Below are positions 26,592 through 36,375 of a stretch of DNA of 64,000 nt, one piece after another. The DNA lies in assembly GCF_007859655.1 (NCBI RefSeq), contig NZ_CP042304.1, forward strand, positions 992,001 through 1,056,000. Reading direction: 5' to 3'. The position numbers were made by a program, and so were the translations under genes. Numbering within the stretch: position 1 is the stretch's first letter; every line of letters begins with the position of its first letter. The stretch comes from Devosia ginsengisoli. Its GTDB lineage: Bacteria; Pseudomonadota; Alphaproteobacteria; Rhizobiales; Devosiaceae. Under the pieces are notes generated by a model that saw only the letters and a program-made list of their open reading frames with translations, ran no database searches and was not told where the DNA came from.

Positions 26592-26914
26592 CGGGCAGGG
26601 GACGGGCATGCCGAAACGCCGCCCCGCCTTGCGGCGTCGCGGTGACACGGTGACGGGCGGCCATCGGCCCAAAAAAAGGACGGTCGACAGAGCAGGGCCA
26701 ATGGCCGTCCGTCACGACACTGGCTTTTCGCGGGGTCCGGTTCAGGCGCAACCAATCTTGCAGGCGCGGCTGCCGAATTTCCCCCGCTGAACAGGCGCCC
26801 CCGTTCCACCGGTCCTTCCGCCCGGCCCTGCGTGGGGGCCGCGTGACTGGCGGAGGTGGGGTCAGTATGGCCGGCCCGGGAGCAGGTGGGGATAAGTTTT
26901 TAGGGCCGCCCCGA
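26592..26914. other. 323-base stretch without a recognisable gene
   Basis: Open frames here on both strands have unnatural composition (Pro/Arg/Gly-rich) and look like chance frames in GC-rich DNA. No repeat, tRNA or strong hairpin was seen. Confidence 0.5.
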
Positions 26915-27253
26915 TCAGTCCTCGCCATCGAACCAGTCGTCGTCCTCGTCCGGGTCGGGATGGCGCTCCGCGAAGGTCTGCACCGCACCACTGAGGCGCC
27001 CGACCAGAATGGCGAAATCGGCATGGGAGATCGGGTGTCCCCGGTCGATCCCACGGAGCCGCGGCATGCCCGGCTCCCGCCGGAACACCCGGTTTGCCCG
27101 CGTCACGGTCTCCTTGAGCAGGTTCATCGAATAATCGCCGATGCTGGCGGCCGGCCGCCTGCTCTGCGGCGTGGCGCGCAAGGCGGCCACGTCCTGGCGG
27201 AGCCGTTCAAAGGCGTGGCGATGGCGGTGTCCCAGTGGGTGATAGGCTGACAT
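26915..27253 (-). CDS. small basic/acidic protein, function unknown
   Basis: A 112-residue protein from ATG 27253 with a textbook RBS (GGAGG seven bases upstream). The N-terminal half is basic and His/Arg-rich (HPLGHRHRHAFERLRQDVAA). The middle has SIGDYSMNLLKETVTRANRV. The C-terminus is very acidic (HPDPDEDDDWFDGED). No membrane segment or recognised domain. It borders the accessory patch that holds the AIPR gene. The RBS and codon bias make it probably real. Confidence 0.6.
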   Translation of the reverse strand: MSAYHPLGHRHRHAFERLRQDVAALRATPQSRRPAASIGDYSMNLLKETVTRANRVFRREPGMPRLRGIDRGHPISHADFAILVGRLSGAVQTFAERHPDPDEDDDWFDGED

Positions 27254-27324
27254 GGCATTGCCTCCCTGAGCAAAAGGCCAGCATAGGGGGCGCGGGGCAG
27301 AGGGGGGATAAGTGGGTGGGGGGC

Positions 27325-27462
27325 TCAGCAGTCCTTGCGAACCACGAGCCAGGTTGAACCAGACATGGTCGAGCCTGCCGTTGAGGCGGCGTGACCGAGG
27401 GACTTAAGCCTGGTGGCGATGGCGGTGCCGACTTCATCGGTGCCGAAGACGGAGATGTTCAA
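27325..27462 (-). pseudogene. remnant of an NAD(P)-binding (Rossmann) oxidoreductase N-terminus
   Basis: A 45-codon minus-strand frame from TTG 27462 begins NISVFGTDEVGTAIATRLKS. This closely resembles the N-terminal Rossmann strand-loop-helix of F420/NADP-dependent oxidoreductases (usual form K-I-x-V-F-G-T-G-x-V-G-x-x-L-A). The second glycine of GxGxxG is Asp, and the frame stops after STWLVVRKDC. It looks like the decayed end of a larger gene, left beside the AIPR insertion. It could also be coincidence. Confidence 0.35.
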
Positions 27463-27754
27463 AGGACGCCGTTCGCGGGAGTTGGGGAACCGTCGCGCGA
27501 GAGGGCGGGAGGCTTGACGGCCGTAGTCTGATTCAGGTGGCTACCCGATTTGGATTTCATGCCGGCGAAGGCCGGGATCAATCTGAATCTTCTCAATAGG
27601 ACAGGCTCAGTCATGCAGGATGGATTCCGGGAGTCAGCCGATCCACTTCTTGACGGTTGACGCAAAGGTTTAGCTTGGAGCAGTAATAGTTGGTGCTGGA
27701 CAGTCGGCCGCTTCGCTGTTCAATTTGGCGCCTAGCACGTTGTGGGGAAAAGCA
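27463..27754. other. intergenic region upstream of AIPR with a decayed palindromic repeat
   Basis: No gene seen. GCCGGCGAAGGCCGGGATC near 27560-27580 and GGATTCCGGGAG near 27624-27635 look like an eroded copy of the 58.7-kb intergenic palindrome family. The last ~90 bases are more AT-rich and must hold the AIPR promoter. The composition change marks the left edge of the low-G+C patch. Confidence 0.45.
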
Positions 27755-29458
27755 ATGGACGTTGTGACCAAAAATTTAGTGGCAACATTTAAAGTTGAAG
27801 AACTTTTGCCCGACGATATAGCCGAAGACGTCATCTTTGAGCATTTTGCCAATTACTGCGTAGTTTCCCAGAATTACGGTGAGGAATTTGATGTCGACGA
27901 CATACATACCGGTGGCGGAAATGACCTCGGACTGGATGGAATCGCGATTCTTGTAAATGGAAACCTCGTTTCGGACGTAAGTGAGGTGGACGACTTAGCC
28001 AACCTAAACAAATTTCTCGATGTTGAATTCGTGTTCAATCAAGCAAAGTCCAGCGGAAATTTCGATGGTGCGTCAATATCTAGCCTGTTTTTTGGGCTTA
28101 AGGACCTATTTTCTGAGAAGCCAAAACTTCCTCGTAACGATAATTTGCAAGACGCCAATTCAACAATTGACAAAATTTATGCCAAGAGCGCCCTTTTCAA
28201 AAAAGGCAACCCAAAGGTAAAAATATATTATGTAACAACTGGCAAATGGGAAAACGACAGCAAACTAAACTCTCGGATCGATATTGAGGTAGAAGGTCTG
28301 ATGGCCTTAAATATATTCGAGTCTGTTAATTTTTATCCAGTTGACGCGCGAACCATCCAAAATTTATACAAAAGGGCTAAGAACAAACTCTCGAAGTCGG
28401 TTCTTTTTAGCGAGAAACTGACGCTGCCTGCACTGGAAGGTATTGACGAATCGTACCTAGGTTATTTGTCGGCTGACGAGTATATCAAGCTTATTACCGA
28501 CGATGCGGGAACGATAGTTAGAGGATTATTCTACGACAACGTCAGGGATTTTCAGGGCGAGAATCCGGTAAATCATGAGATTGATGAGACGCTTCAATCC
28601 GATGGCCGAAATCTCTTCGTCCTACTGAACAATGGCATAACTATCGTCGCAGACTCTCTGAAGAAGACAGGCGATACGTTTACGATTGAAGACTACCAAA
28701 TCGTGAACGGATGCCAAACGAGCCATGTTCTATACAACAACAAGGATAAGCTTACGGCCGGCGTCAAGATTCCGGTAAAGTTGATTGTCTCTCAGAATAG
28801 CGAAGTTAAAAACAAGATAATTAAGGCGACTAACAGGCAAACTCCTGTAAAAACAGAAGAGCTAACCGCTCTCACGGATTTCCAGAAGACGTTAGAAGAT
28901 TATTACGAGGCCATACAGGGGGACGAAAGGCTTTACTACGAACGACGGTCGCAGCAATTTCGCGCAACTGCGGGCATTGAGAAAATAAAGATCGTCAGCG
29001 TCTCAAACCAAATTCGGTCTTTCGCGTCGATGTTTTTAGGTCTCCCGCATCAGGCAAGTCGTTACTATGGGACGCTTCTGAAGGATATCGAGAAGAGCAT
29101 CTTCGTGAATGGCCAGCCTCCAGCGGCATACTATGCGAGTGCCTTCGCACTGTACCGAATTGAAGCGCTAGTCCGTCGCAAACAGGTCGACCGAAAGTAC
29201 CGGCCGTTCAGATACCACCTCATTGCGGCGTTTAGAATGATAGTCATGGGTACTAAGATGGACGCCATGAACTCGAATAAATTCGAGCGTGCCTGCAAGC
29301 CGCTCATCGACGCCATTTCGGACGACAAAAAGTCACTCGCCGTATTTGAGGATGCCATCGGCATACTCGACGGTCTGCTTGTGGGGGACTACTCAAGAGA
29401 TAAAGCTAAGGACGCGAATTTGTACGCGAGTTTTGAAAAGCTTATTGCAGCCCGGTGA
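27755..29458 (+). CDS. AIPR family protein (abortive-infection-type phage defence)
   Basis: A 567-residue protein matching the AIPR family (PF10592), named from lactococcal abortive phage-infection proteins. Core motifs are LLNNGITIV (residues 290-298) and YQIVNGCQTS (314-323), followed by NRQTPVKTEEL. The N-terminus has D61 (GGGNDLGLDGIAI) and Q96-x-K98 (FVFNQAK), spaced like a D-(E/Q)xK nuclease core; this is my reading, untested. ATG 27755 has GGGGA upstream. Sampled lines are 37% and 48% G+C against 68% in a nearby gene, so it was almost surely acquired. No methylase, second defence gene or integrase is adjacent. A hairpin overlaps its stop. Confidence 0.88.
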   Translation: MDVVTKNLVATFKVEELLPDDIAEDVIFEHFANYCVVSQNYGEEFDVDDIHTGGGNDLGLDGIAILVNGNLVSDVSEVDDLANLNKFLDVEFVFNQAKSSGNFDGASISSLFFGLKDLFSEKPKLPRNDNLQDANSTIDKIYAKSALFKKGNPKVKIYYVTTGKWENDSKLNSRIDIEVEGLMALNIFESVNFYPVDARTIQNLYKRAKNKLSKSVLFSEKLTLPALEGIDESYLGYLSADEYIKLITDDAGTIVRGLFYDNVRDFQGENPVNHEIDETLQSDGRNLFVLLNNGITIVADSLKKTGDTFTIEDYQIVNGCQTSHVLYNNKDKLTAGVKIPVKLIVSQNSEVKNKIIKATNRQTPVKTEELTALTDFQKTLEDYYEAIQGDERLYYERRSQQFRATAGIEKIKIVSVSNQIRSFASMFLGLPHQASRYYGTLLKDIEKSIFVNGQPPAAYYASAFALYRIEALVRRKQVDRKYRPFRYHLIAAFRMIVMGTKMDAMNSNKFERACKPLIDAISDDKKSLAVFEDAIGILDGLLVGDYSRDKAKDANLYASFEKLIAAR

Positions 29459-29467
29459 TCGGGCTGC
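29447..29467 (+). terminator. terminator-like hairpin overlapping the AIPR stop
   Basis: GCAGCCCG and CGGGCTGC pair over 8 bases around GTGAT, spanning the TGA stop at 29456-29458. CTAGCCTTT follows. Confidence 0.55.
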
Positions 29468-29501
29468 CTAGCCTTTGAAAGAGGCCCTGGATGCAGGCCG
29501 C

Positions 29502-29705
29502 TTACTTCTTTGTCCCATACGGACGTTGATTGGTGGGCTTTAGGGAGACCTTTGCGTCACTTGCCTTGGCTTGAATGGCGTCTTCGGTCCTACCCATCTT
29601 GAGGCCAATAATGCGCGTTGGCGTGTTGCCTTTAGCCAACTCCTTCAATTGCTTGACCTGGTCGCCAGTCCAAGGCTTGCCATGATTGGCAGGAGGTTTT
29701 GCCAT
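29502..29705 (-). CDS. small basic protein with HTH/SANT-like pattern, unknown
   Basis: A 67-residue basic protein. The pattern PWTGDQVKQLKELAKGNTPT followed by RIIGLKMGRTEDAIQAKASD resembles a Myb/SANT or GcrA-like helix-turn-helix: W at the start of helix 1, then a recognition-like helix of the form GRTEDAIQAKA. Proteins of this type (KPWT...LGRTxxAVxxKA) are common in Hyphomicrobiales and are usually unnamed. ATG 29705 is chosen from the conserved-looking start MAKPPANHGKPW. It lies between the AIPR gene and nrdJ. DNA binding is an inference. Confidence 0.7.
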   Translation of the reverse strand: MAKPPANHGKPWTGDQVKQLKELAKGNTPTRIIGLKMGRTEDAIQAKASDAKVSLKPTNQRPYGTKK

Positions 29706-29780
29706 GTTCGTCGCTCCAATGAGCGGTTCCGGGCGCCAAGCCCGGAACCTGCTTAACACGTCCAAAAGTTGACGGCGGCC

Positions 29781-29806
29781 GATTGAGCGGCTGCTGCCGC
29801 TCAATC
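29781..29806 (-). terminator. strong hairpin downstream of nrdJ
   Basis: GATTGAGCGGC and GCCGCTCAATC form an 11-bp perfect stem with a 4-base loop, about 20 bases beyond the nrdJ end on the minus strand. The following sequence on that strand is GGCCGCCGTCAACTTTTGG, with only a short T-run. It is probably the nrdJ terminator. Confidence 0.6.
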
Positions 29807-29824
29807 ATCAACCGACATTTTTGC

Positions 29825-32800
29825 TCAGCTACACCCCGTAGTCGTCCCGCACGTATCGCACTTCAAACACGTGCCGTTCCGCACCATCGTGAAGTTGTGG
29901 CACTCGGTGCACTGATCCCCGGTGTACCCCTTCATCTGGGCTTCGGCCCGCAGCAGGCCCGCGTCCTTTGAGGGCGGGGGGGCTGGGGATGGGGCTCAGT
30001 TCGGCGGCGGGGAAGGCGGCCGGGGCGAGTTGGGTGTCCTGCTTGAGGGCCGTGGCGGAGCGGAGGGCCGTCACGGTCGAGGTCTGCATGGCCTGGACCG
30101 GGTTGACCATCTGGGCATCGCCCGAGACGATCATCAGGTTCTTGTTGGCCACGCGGCCGCGGGTCATGCCGCGGGAGACAAAGCGCTCGGCGGGCACCGG
30201 GGCAGGGGCGGACGCCGAAGCGCGCGCACCCTTCTCCTCGGCAACGCCCTTGCCGAGCGAAGTCGGGCTGTCCGGATTGACATGGGCCAGGTCATCCCGG
30301 TCGAGATAGGAAACGGCCAGTTCGCGGAACACGTAATCGAGAATGGAGGTCGCATTCTTGATGCGGTCATTGCCCATGACCATGCCAGCCGGCTCGAAGC
30401 GGGTGAAGGTGAAGGCCTCCACATATTCGTCCAGCGGCACGCCATATTGCAGGCCGATCGAGATGGCGATGGCGAAATTGTTCATCATGGCCCGGAAGGC
30501 GGCGCCTTCCTTGTGCATGTCGATGAAGATCTCGCCCAGCCGTCCATCGGCATATTCGCCGGTATGGACATAGACCTTGTGGCCGCCCACGACTGCCTTC
30601 TGGGTATAACCCTTGCGGCGATCGGGCATCTTCTCGCGGGAGCGGATTTCCACTTCGCGCTCGATAATGCGCTCGACGATCTTTTCGGCGATCGCCGGCA
30701 CGCGGGCATCGGCATTCATGGCGACGAGGCTTTCGACCGCGTCTTCGTCCTCATCCTCGTCGGCCGCGGCCAGGACGGAGGAATTGAGCGGCTGGCTGAG
30801 CTTGGAGCCGTCGCGATAGAGCGCATTGGCCTTGAGCGCCAGGCGCCAGGACAGCATATAGGCTTCCTTGGCTTCCTCGACGGTGGCGTCGTTGGGCATG
30901 TTGATGGTCTTGGAGATGGCGCCCGAAATGAAGGGCTGCGCCGCCGCCATCATCAGGATGTGGCTCTCGACCGACAGGTAACGCTTGCCGATCTTGCCGC
31001 AAGGGGTGGCGCAATCGAAGACGGGCAGGTGCTCTTCGCTGAGATGGGGCGCACCCTCCAGCGTCATGGCGCCCACGACATGCAGGTTGGCGGCCTCGAT
31101 ATCCTTCCTGGAAAAGCCGAGGAACGGCAGCAGCTCGAACGAGAAATCGTTCATCTGCTCGTCGGTGACGCCCAAAGACTTCAGGAAATCAACGCCCAAC
31201 GTCCACTGGTTGAAGACGAACTTGATGTCGAAGGCCGATGCCATGCCCTTGTTGAGGGCTTCGATCTTGTCGTCGGTGAAGCCCTTGGTGCGCAGGGTCG
31301 CCGGATTGACGCCCGGTGCCTGGTTGAGATTGCCATGGCCGACCGCATAGGCCTCCATTTCGGCAATCTGGCTTTCCGAATAGCCCAGGGTACGCAAGGC
31401 CGGGGGCACGGCGCGGTTGATGATCTTGAAATAGCCGCCACCGGCGAGCTTCTTGAACTTCACCAGCGCGAAATCGGGCTCGATGCCGGTCGTGTCGCAA
31501 TCCATCACCAAGCCGATCGTGCCGGTCGGGGCGATCACCGAGACCTGCGCATTGCGATAGCCATGCTGCTCGCCCAGGGCCAGGGCATTGTCCCAGGCGG
31601 CCTTGGCGCGTTCGCTGAGGTTGGTGTCGATCAGGTTGGCATGATCGAGCGGCACCGGGTTGATCGAGAGCGCTTCATAGCCCTCGGCATGGCCGTGGGC
31701 GGCGTTGCGGTGGTTGCGGATGACGCGCAGCATATGCTTGGCATTGCGCTTGTAATCCTTGAACGGGCCCAGCTCCTTGGCCATTTCGGCCGAGGTGGCA
31801 TAGGAAACGCCGGTCAGGATGGCGGTGACGGCGCCGGCAATGGCGCGGCCTTCGGCCGAGTCATAGGGAATGCCCGAGGTCATCAGCAACCCGCCGATAT
31901 TGGCGTAGCCGATGCCCAGCGTACGGTATTCGAACGAGCGCTCGGCAATGGCGCGCGAGGGGAACTGCGCCATCATGACCGAGATTTCGAGCACGATGGT
32001 CCAGAGGCGGACGGTGTGCTCATAGGCCGATGTGTTGAACGAGCCGTCGGCATTGCGATAGGGCAGCAGGTTCACCGAGGCCAGGTTGCAGGCCGTATCG
32101 TCGAGGAACATGTATTCCGAGCAGGGGTTCGACGCATTGATCGGACCGGCTTCGGGGCTGGTATGCCACTCGTTGATGGTGGTGTGATACTGGATGCCGG
32201 GATCGGCCGAGGCCCAGGCGGCATAGCCGACCTGTTCCCACAGATCGCGGGCTTTGAGCGTCTTGGTGACCTTGCCGGACTGGCGGGCTTTGAGCTCCCA
32301 GTCGCCATCGCCTTCGACGGCGCGCAGGAATTCGTCGCTCACGCGGACCGAATTGTTGGAATTCTGGCCGGAAACGGTCAGGTACGCCTCGCTGTCCCAA
32401 TCGGTGTCGTAGACCGGGAATTCGATATCGGTATAGCCCTGCCTGGCGAACTGGATGACGCGGAAGATGTAGTTTTCCGGCACCAGGGCCTTCTTGGCGG
32501 CGCGCACTTCGCGCTTGAGGGCCGGGTTCTTGGCCACGTCGAAGCAATCGTCGCCCGAACCTTCGCAGTTCACGGCGGCCTTCATGATGGCCTTGAGATG
32601 CTTGGAAACGACCTTGGAACCGGTCACGAGCGCCGCGACCTTCTGCTCTTCCTTGACCTTCCAGTTGATATATTCCTCGATATCGGGGTGATCGATATCG
32701 AGCACCACCATCTTGGCGGCGCGGCGGGTCGTGCCGCCCGACTTGATGGCGCCGGCAGCCCGGTCGCCGATCTTGAGGAAGCTCATCAGGCCCGATGACT

Positions 32801-33548
32801 TGCCGCCGCCCGAGAGCTTTTCGCCCGAGCCGCGCAGGGCGGAAAAGTTGGTGCCGGTGCCCGAGCCATATTTGAACAGGCGCGCCTCGCGGACCCAGAG
32901 GTCCATGATGCCGTTTTCGTTCACCAGGTCGTCATTGACCGACTGGATGAAGCAGGCATGGGGCTGCGGGTGCTCATAGGAGCTCTTGGAGCTGACCAGC
33001 TTGTGGGTGAAGGGGTCGACATAGAAATGGCCCTGGCCGGGGCCATCGATGCCATAGGCCCAATGCAGGCCGGTATTGAACCACTGGGGAGAGTTCGGGG
33101 CAACGCGCTGGGTGGCGAGCATATAGGCGAGTTCGTCGAAGAAGGTGCGCGCATCTTCCTCGCTGTCGAAATAGCCGCCCTTCCAGCCCCAATAGGTCCA
33201 GGTGCCGGCGAGGCGGTCAAAGACCTGCCGGGAATCCATTTCCGAGCCGTAGCGCTCGGCCTCGGGGAGCTTGGCCAGCGCCTTTTCGTCGGGAACGGAG
33301 CGCCACAGCCAAGAGGGAACGGAGTTCTCCTCGACCTTCTTGAGCACCTTGGCGACGCCGGCCTTGCGGAAATATTTCTGCGCGATGATGTCGGCCGCCA
33401 CCTGGCTCCAGGCGGCGGGGACGGCGATATCCTCAAGCTTGAAGACCACCGAACCATCGGGATTGCGAATCTCGCTCGTGGCCGAGCGGAATTCGATGGA
33501 CGCGTAGCGGTCTTCGTTTGCTGTCGTGAACCGGCGTTCAATGCGCAT
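29825..33548 (-). CDS. nrdJ: vitamin B12-dependent (class II) ribonucleotide reductase, with 3'-end frameshift
   Basis: A class II RNR of about 1240 residues that reduces ribonucleotides using adenosylcobalamin. Seen are [18 protein letters not shown], the motif [39 protein letters not shown] with the N-C-E catalytic set, and [23 protein letters not shown] 33548 starts [15 protein letters not shown]. Near the end the frame is lost at a 7-G run (29976-29982, plus strand). As sequenced it stops at 29829 with an alien tail. Deleting one G restores the zinc-binding end [14 protein letters not shown] and [12 protein letters not shown], with the stop at 29825. The C-terminal cysteines regenerate the active site in this family, so the shift matters if real. 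Confidence 0.95.
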
Positions 33549-34117
33549 AGTCGTCGTATTCCCCAATGTAACGAGCACACGAGTGCCCGCGAGCCGAAAC
33601 CCGGCTTCTCACCCAAATCTTTGTTTGACGCTTCACCAACCGAGCCCGGGAGGCGGGCTCGAGAAATCTTGCCTGTCGCCCAGGTCTGGCGCCGGTCTTT
33701 TGCCAGCGCTCCTACCCAGGGCCTGCCCGCCACAACAACTGTACCGGACCGTCGAAAACATTCCTCCGATTCAAGGCGCGCGTCAACGCAACAAATCACA
33801 AGGTCTAGTGGTGCGGGTCCGGAACAAAACAACCACTAGTAGGGGTAATATGTGAATTGCGGGGACAAACTGCAAGGAAATCACCGGGTTTGGCGCAGCC
33901 ATTTGAGGCTTTTTCGAAGCTCCTGTCACAGACGAATTTCAGGCCGAGGACTCTCCGCTAAAGCCACGGGATTCCTTGCTGATCGCGCCGCGCTCCTCGT
34001 TGTTTACCGGCGGTTTACCATGCCTGCGAAAGGCAGAATCGAGCGGCCGAAAAGCTGTCAAGCGCAGAAATTTTGACGAATTTGCGTCGGGGCCAAATGG
34101 ACACCAGCGCTTGTGGG
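33549..34117. other. 569-base noncoding region upstream of nrdJ
   Basis: No supported gene. I looked for a cobalamin riboswitch and for paired NrdR boxes upstream of nrdJ and did not find convincing matches. CTAGTGGT (33805-33812) and ACCACTAG (33832-33839) form an inverted repeat. GCCCGGGAGGCGGGC near 33643-33657 can fold into a small hairpin in the nrdJ leader. The stretch beyond 33850 holds only chance frames. Confidence 0.5.
33805..33839. promoter_or_regulatory. inverted repeat in the nrdJ upstream region
   Basis: CTAGTGGT and ACCACTAG are exact complements separated by 19 bases, about 260 bases upstream of the nrdJ start. Spacing near two helical turns suggests a possible operator. No known motif matched. 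Confidence 0.3.
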
Positions 34118-35299
34118 TCAGTCTAGCGCCCGCACACCAGAGCGTTGTGCCTGCCAGACCCAGGCAGCCACCGGCAGCATGAGCAGGCCGGCCCAGCCAT
34201 AGGCGGGCAGAATGCCGACATATTCGGCCAAGAGGCCAAAGCCGAAGGTGATGAGAATGCCGGTGACATTCTGCGCCATGGCCAGAGCCGAGGTGGTGGT
34301 GGCCCGGCTGCGGCCCTCGATCAGCCGCTGGAAGCGCGCTTCGGAAAGCACCGTCGCCGGCACCACCAGCAGATAGGCCAGTTCCAGCACCAGAACATAG
34401 GCCGGATGCGTGCCGAAGGAGGCGGCGAGCAGCAACAGCCCGCCCGCCAGCGGCAGTGCCCAGGCAAGGGCAGGGTGGCGGGCGAGTCGGTGCGCCAATG
34501 TGCTGGCCAGGGCAACGGCGCCCAGGATAGCCGCGCCAACCACCCCGAACAGCCAGATCGGCAGGCCGACGGCCAGATAATAGAGCTGGTCGAATTCTTC
34601 GAGCACTTCGAACAGGATAAGGCCCACGGCGATATAGAGGGTCACGAAGCGCAGTTCGGGCAGGGTGCGGAACTCCCGGAACGCAATGCGGAAGTTTTCC
34701 ATATAGCCCGGCCGCGCCTCTGCTTCCGCCTCGGGCGCCTGGCGTGAGTCGCGCAGGGTGAGCGCCAGCAGGGCGCAGAGCAGCAGTGGTGGAATGGAGA
34801 GCCAGACGGTCAGTTCCATGCCATTGGCCGCGGCAACGAAGCCGCCCAGCAGGGTGCCGGCGGCAATGCCCAGCGATTCGGCAGCCGTGGCGCGGCCATT
34901 GACCTTGTCATAATCGGCGGTCTGCCCCTCGGCTTCGAGCCGTTCATAGACCAGGGCTTCGCCAGTGCCGCTCATCAGTGCCTGGCCGACGCTCCAGCAC
35001 AGGAAGCCCAGGCCATAGAGCCAGACATTGCCATCGGCCAGGCCCCAGCAGACGAAGGTGAAGAGCTTGGCGAGCGGCGCCGCGACCAGCAGCCAGCGGC
35101 GATCGAAGCGGTCGGACAGGGCGCCCGACGGCAATTCGAGCACGATGGCCGAGAGCGACCAGAAGGCGAGCAGGGCCCCGATCTGGGTGAAGCTCAGCCC
35201 CCGGAGCTCGAACAAGGCCGTATAGATAGCGTAGCAAAGGATGAAGTCGAACAGGAACAGATAGGCGTAGTAGCAGCCGAGGAAGCGGCGGAGATTCAT
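34118..35299 (-). CDS. MFS transporter
   Basis: A 393-residue, 12-helix major facilitator. The N-terminal RFLGCYYAYLFLFDFILCYA and the loop LPSGALSDRFDRRWLLVAAP (A-motif, about residues 55-75) are clear. GTGEALVYERLEAEG after TM4 is typical of the DHA/YfcJ-like MFS group in which efflux of drugs or metabolites is common. Its ATG overlaps the phosphotransferase stop by four bases (35296-35299), so the two are coupled. The partner, an aminoglycoside-phosphotransferase-fold kinase, hints at handling of a small polar compound. Substrate unknown. Confidence 0.82.
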   Translation of the reverse strand: MNLRRFLGCYYAYLFLFDFILCYAIYTALFELRGLSFTQIGALLAFWSLSAIVLELPSGALSDRFDRRWLLVAAPLAKLFTFVCWGLADGNVWLYGLGFLCWSVGQALMSGTGEALVYERLEAEGQTADYDKVNGRATAAESLGIAAGTLLGGFVAAANGMELTVWLSIPPLLLCALLALTLRDSRQAPEAEAEARPGYMENFRIAFREFRTLPELRFVTLYIAVGLILFEVLEEFDQLYYLAVGLPIWLFGVVGAAILGAVALASTLAHRLARHPALAWALPLAGGLLLLAASFGTHPAYVLVLELAYLLVVPATVLSEARFQRLIEGRSRATTTSALAMAQNVTGILITFGFGLLAEYVGILPAYGWAGLLMLPVAAWVWQAQRSGVRALD

Positions 35300-36255
35300 G
35301 ATGCCCCGTCAAGAGTTTGCGCCAGAAGGTTCGCGAGCCGCTCCCGCATGGCGGGGTCGGATGGCGCCTGGTTGCCGTTGAAGACCATGCCGTGCTCCGA
35401 GATGAAATCGAGCAGGAACGCCGCGACATAGAAGGCGAAGACGTCGTCGTCCAGCAGGCCCATGCGCTGCAGCCACGGCTGCACATAATCCAGCGGACCG
35501 GCGCCAAAGGTGAGCAGCGCCGCCCTGGTCAGCGCCGCGGCATAGCGCGGATCGCCGAAACACAGATCGTCCACATCCACGATGCCGGAAAAGTCGCCGG
35601 TCTCGGTGACAATCACATTCTTGGTGGTCGTATCATGCAGGAACGGCACCGGCAGCATGGCGTCGAGCGCAAGGCGATGCATCGCCAACCGCGCCAGCAC
35701 GCCCTCGGCTATGGTGATCGGGAACAGCCCGTTATCGGCGATGCGGCGCAGCGAGCGCTCGATATGAGCCGCGACGACGTCGCCCCAATTCCGGTGTGGC
35801 GCAACTTCGGGGCGTGCGGCATAGCCGAAGCCTTTGCCCAACCCAAGCCGCGCCGTGGCCATCTGCGCGTCGGCGACGGCATGGGCGATCGCGGTGAGCC
35901 TGTTGGCCGGCAGACCCGCCATCACATGACCGAGATCGGTGCCATCCAGCCGGGTCATGATGACAAACGGCAGCTTCTCCGCGGTGCCATCGACCAGAAT
36001 CCGGGGCAGGGGCACGCCAAGCGGCGCCAGCCGCCCCCAGAGCGCCAGGCTTTCGGCGAGGGCCGTGGCCTGGCTGGGGCGACCGATACGGACTACGACA
36101 TTCTCCGCGCCCTGCCGCACATCATAGACGAAGAAGGCGATGCCGGTGGTAAAGCGCCGAATATCGGGCATAGGCCAGCCCAGCCGCTCGCGCACGATTT
36201 TCGCGGCAATATCAGCCGTGGGAATCGGCTCATCGACTGGGTTCTGGCCTGACAT
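35296..36255 (-). CDS. APH-fold phosphotransferase (aminoglycoside/choline kinase-like)
   Basis: A soluble kinase of about 319 residues in the APH family. The Brenner-type catalytic loop is FLHDTTTKN (H207, D208, N213 counted from ATG 36255), where most members have HGDxxxxN. The metal-binding acid is in GIVDVDDLCFGDP (D227-D230). The glycine-loop region is RFTTGIAFFVYDV and the ATP-lysine strand NVVVRIGRP, in which Arg stands in place of Lys. Substrate could be a sugar, amino alcohol or antibiotic. A longer form from TTG 36303 is possible. It is cotranscribed with the MFS gene. Confidence 0.78.
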   Translation of the reverse strand: MSGQNPVDEPIPTADIAAKIVRERLGWPMPDIRRFTTGIAFFVYDVRQGAENVVVRIGRPSQATALAESLALWGRLAPLGVPLPRILVDGTAEKLPFVIMTRLDGTDLGHVMAGLPANRLTAIAHAVADAQMATARLGLGKGFGYAARPEVAPHRNWGDVVAAHIERSLRRIADNGLFPITIAEGVLARLAMHRLALDAMLPVPFLHDTTTKNVIVTETGDFSGIVDVDDLCFGDPRYAAALTRAALLTFGAGPLDYVQPWLQRMGLLDDDVFAFYVAAFLLDFISEHGMVFNGNQAPSDPAMRERLANLLAQTLDGAS

Positions 36256-36375
36256 GGCGGCATCTGACCCCAGCAGCGCCGCGATGTCGAGCCAGGCCGC
36301 CAATTCGGCCTAGGCTCCGCCCGCCACCCATGTTACACCGCCTCAACTCGCATATCTCGACGGCGGAATCGACAC

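Noticed and set aside
26557..27054. 165-codon minus-strand protein
   Set aside because: Pro/Arg/Ala-rich with no RBS; it overlaps the better supported 26915-27253 gene in another frame.
29502..29705. Antitoxin partner of the AIPR gene
   Set aside because: The small basic protein is on the opposite strand, has host-like composition and a pattern common in Hyphomicrobiales without AIPR neighbours, so pairing is not supported.
29922..32798. 958-codon open frame on the strand opposite nrdJ
   Set aside because: It is a GC-rich antisense shadow: composition is unnatural (Gly/His/Asp-rich) and it lies fully inside a confidently identified essential gene.
33549..33850. Cobalamin riboswitch upstream of the B12-dependent reductase
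   Set aside because: I looked on the minus strand for B12-box-like conserved segments and did not find them; only an inverted repeat is present.
33852..34076. 74-codon plus-strand protein upstream of the MFS gene
   Set aside because: No RBS, mixed composition and no recognisable domain; it sits in a noncoding region.
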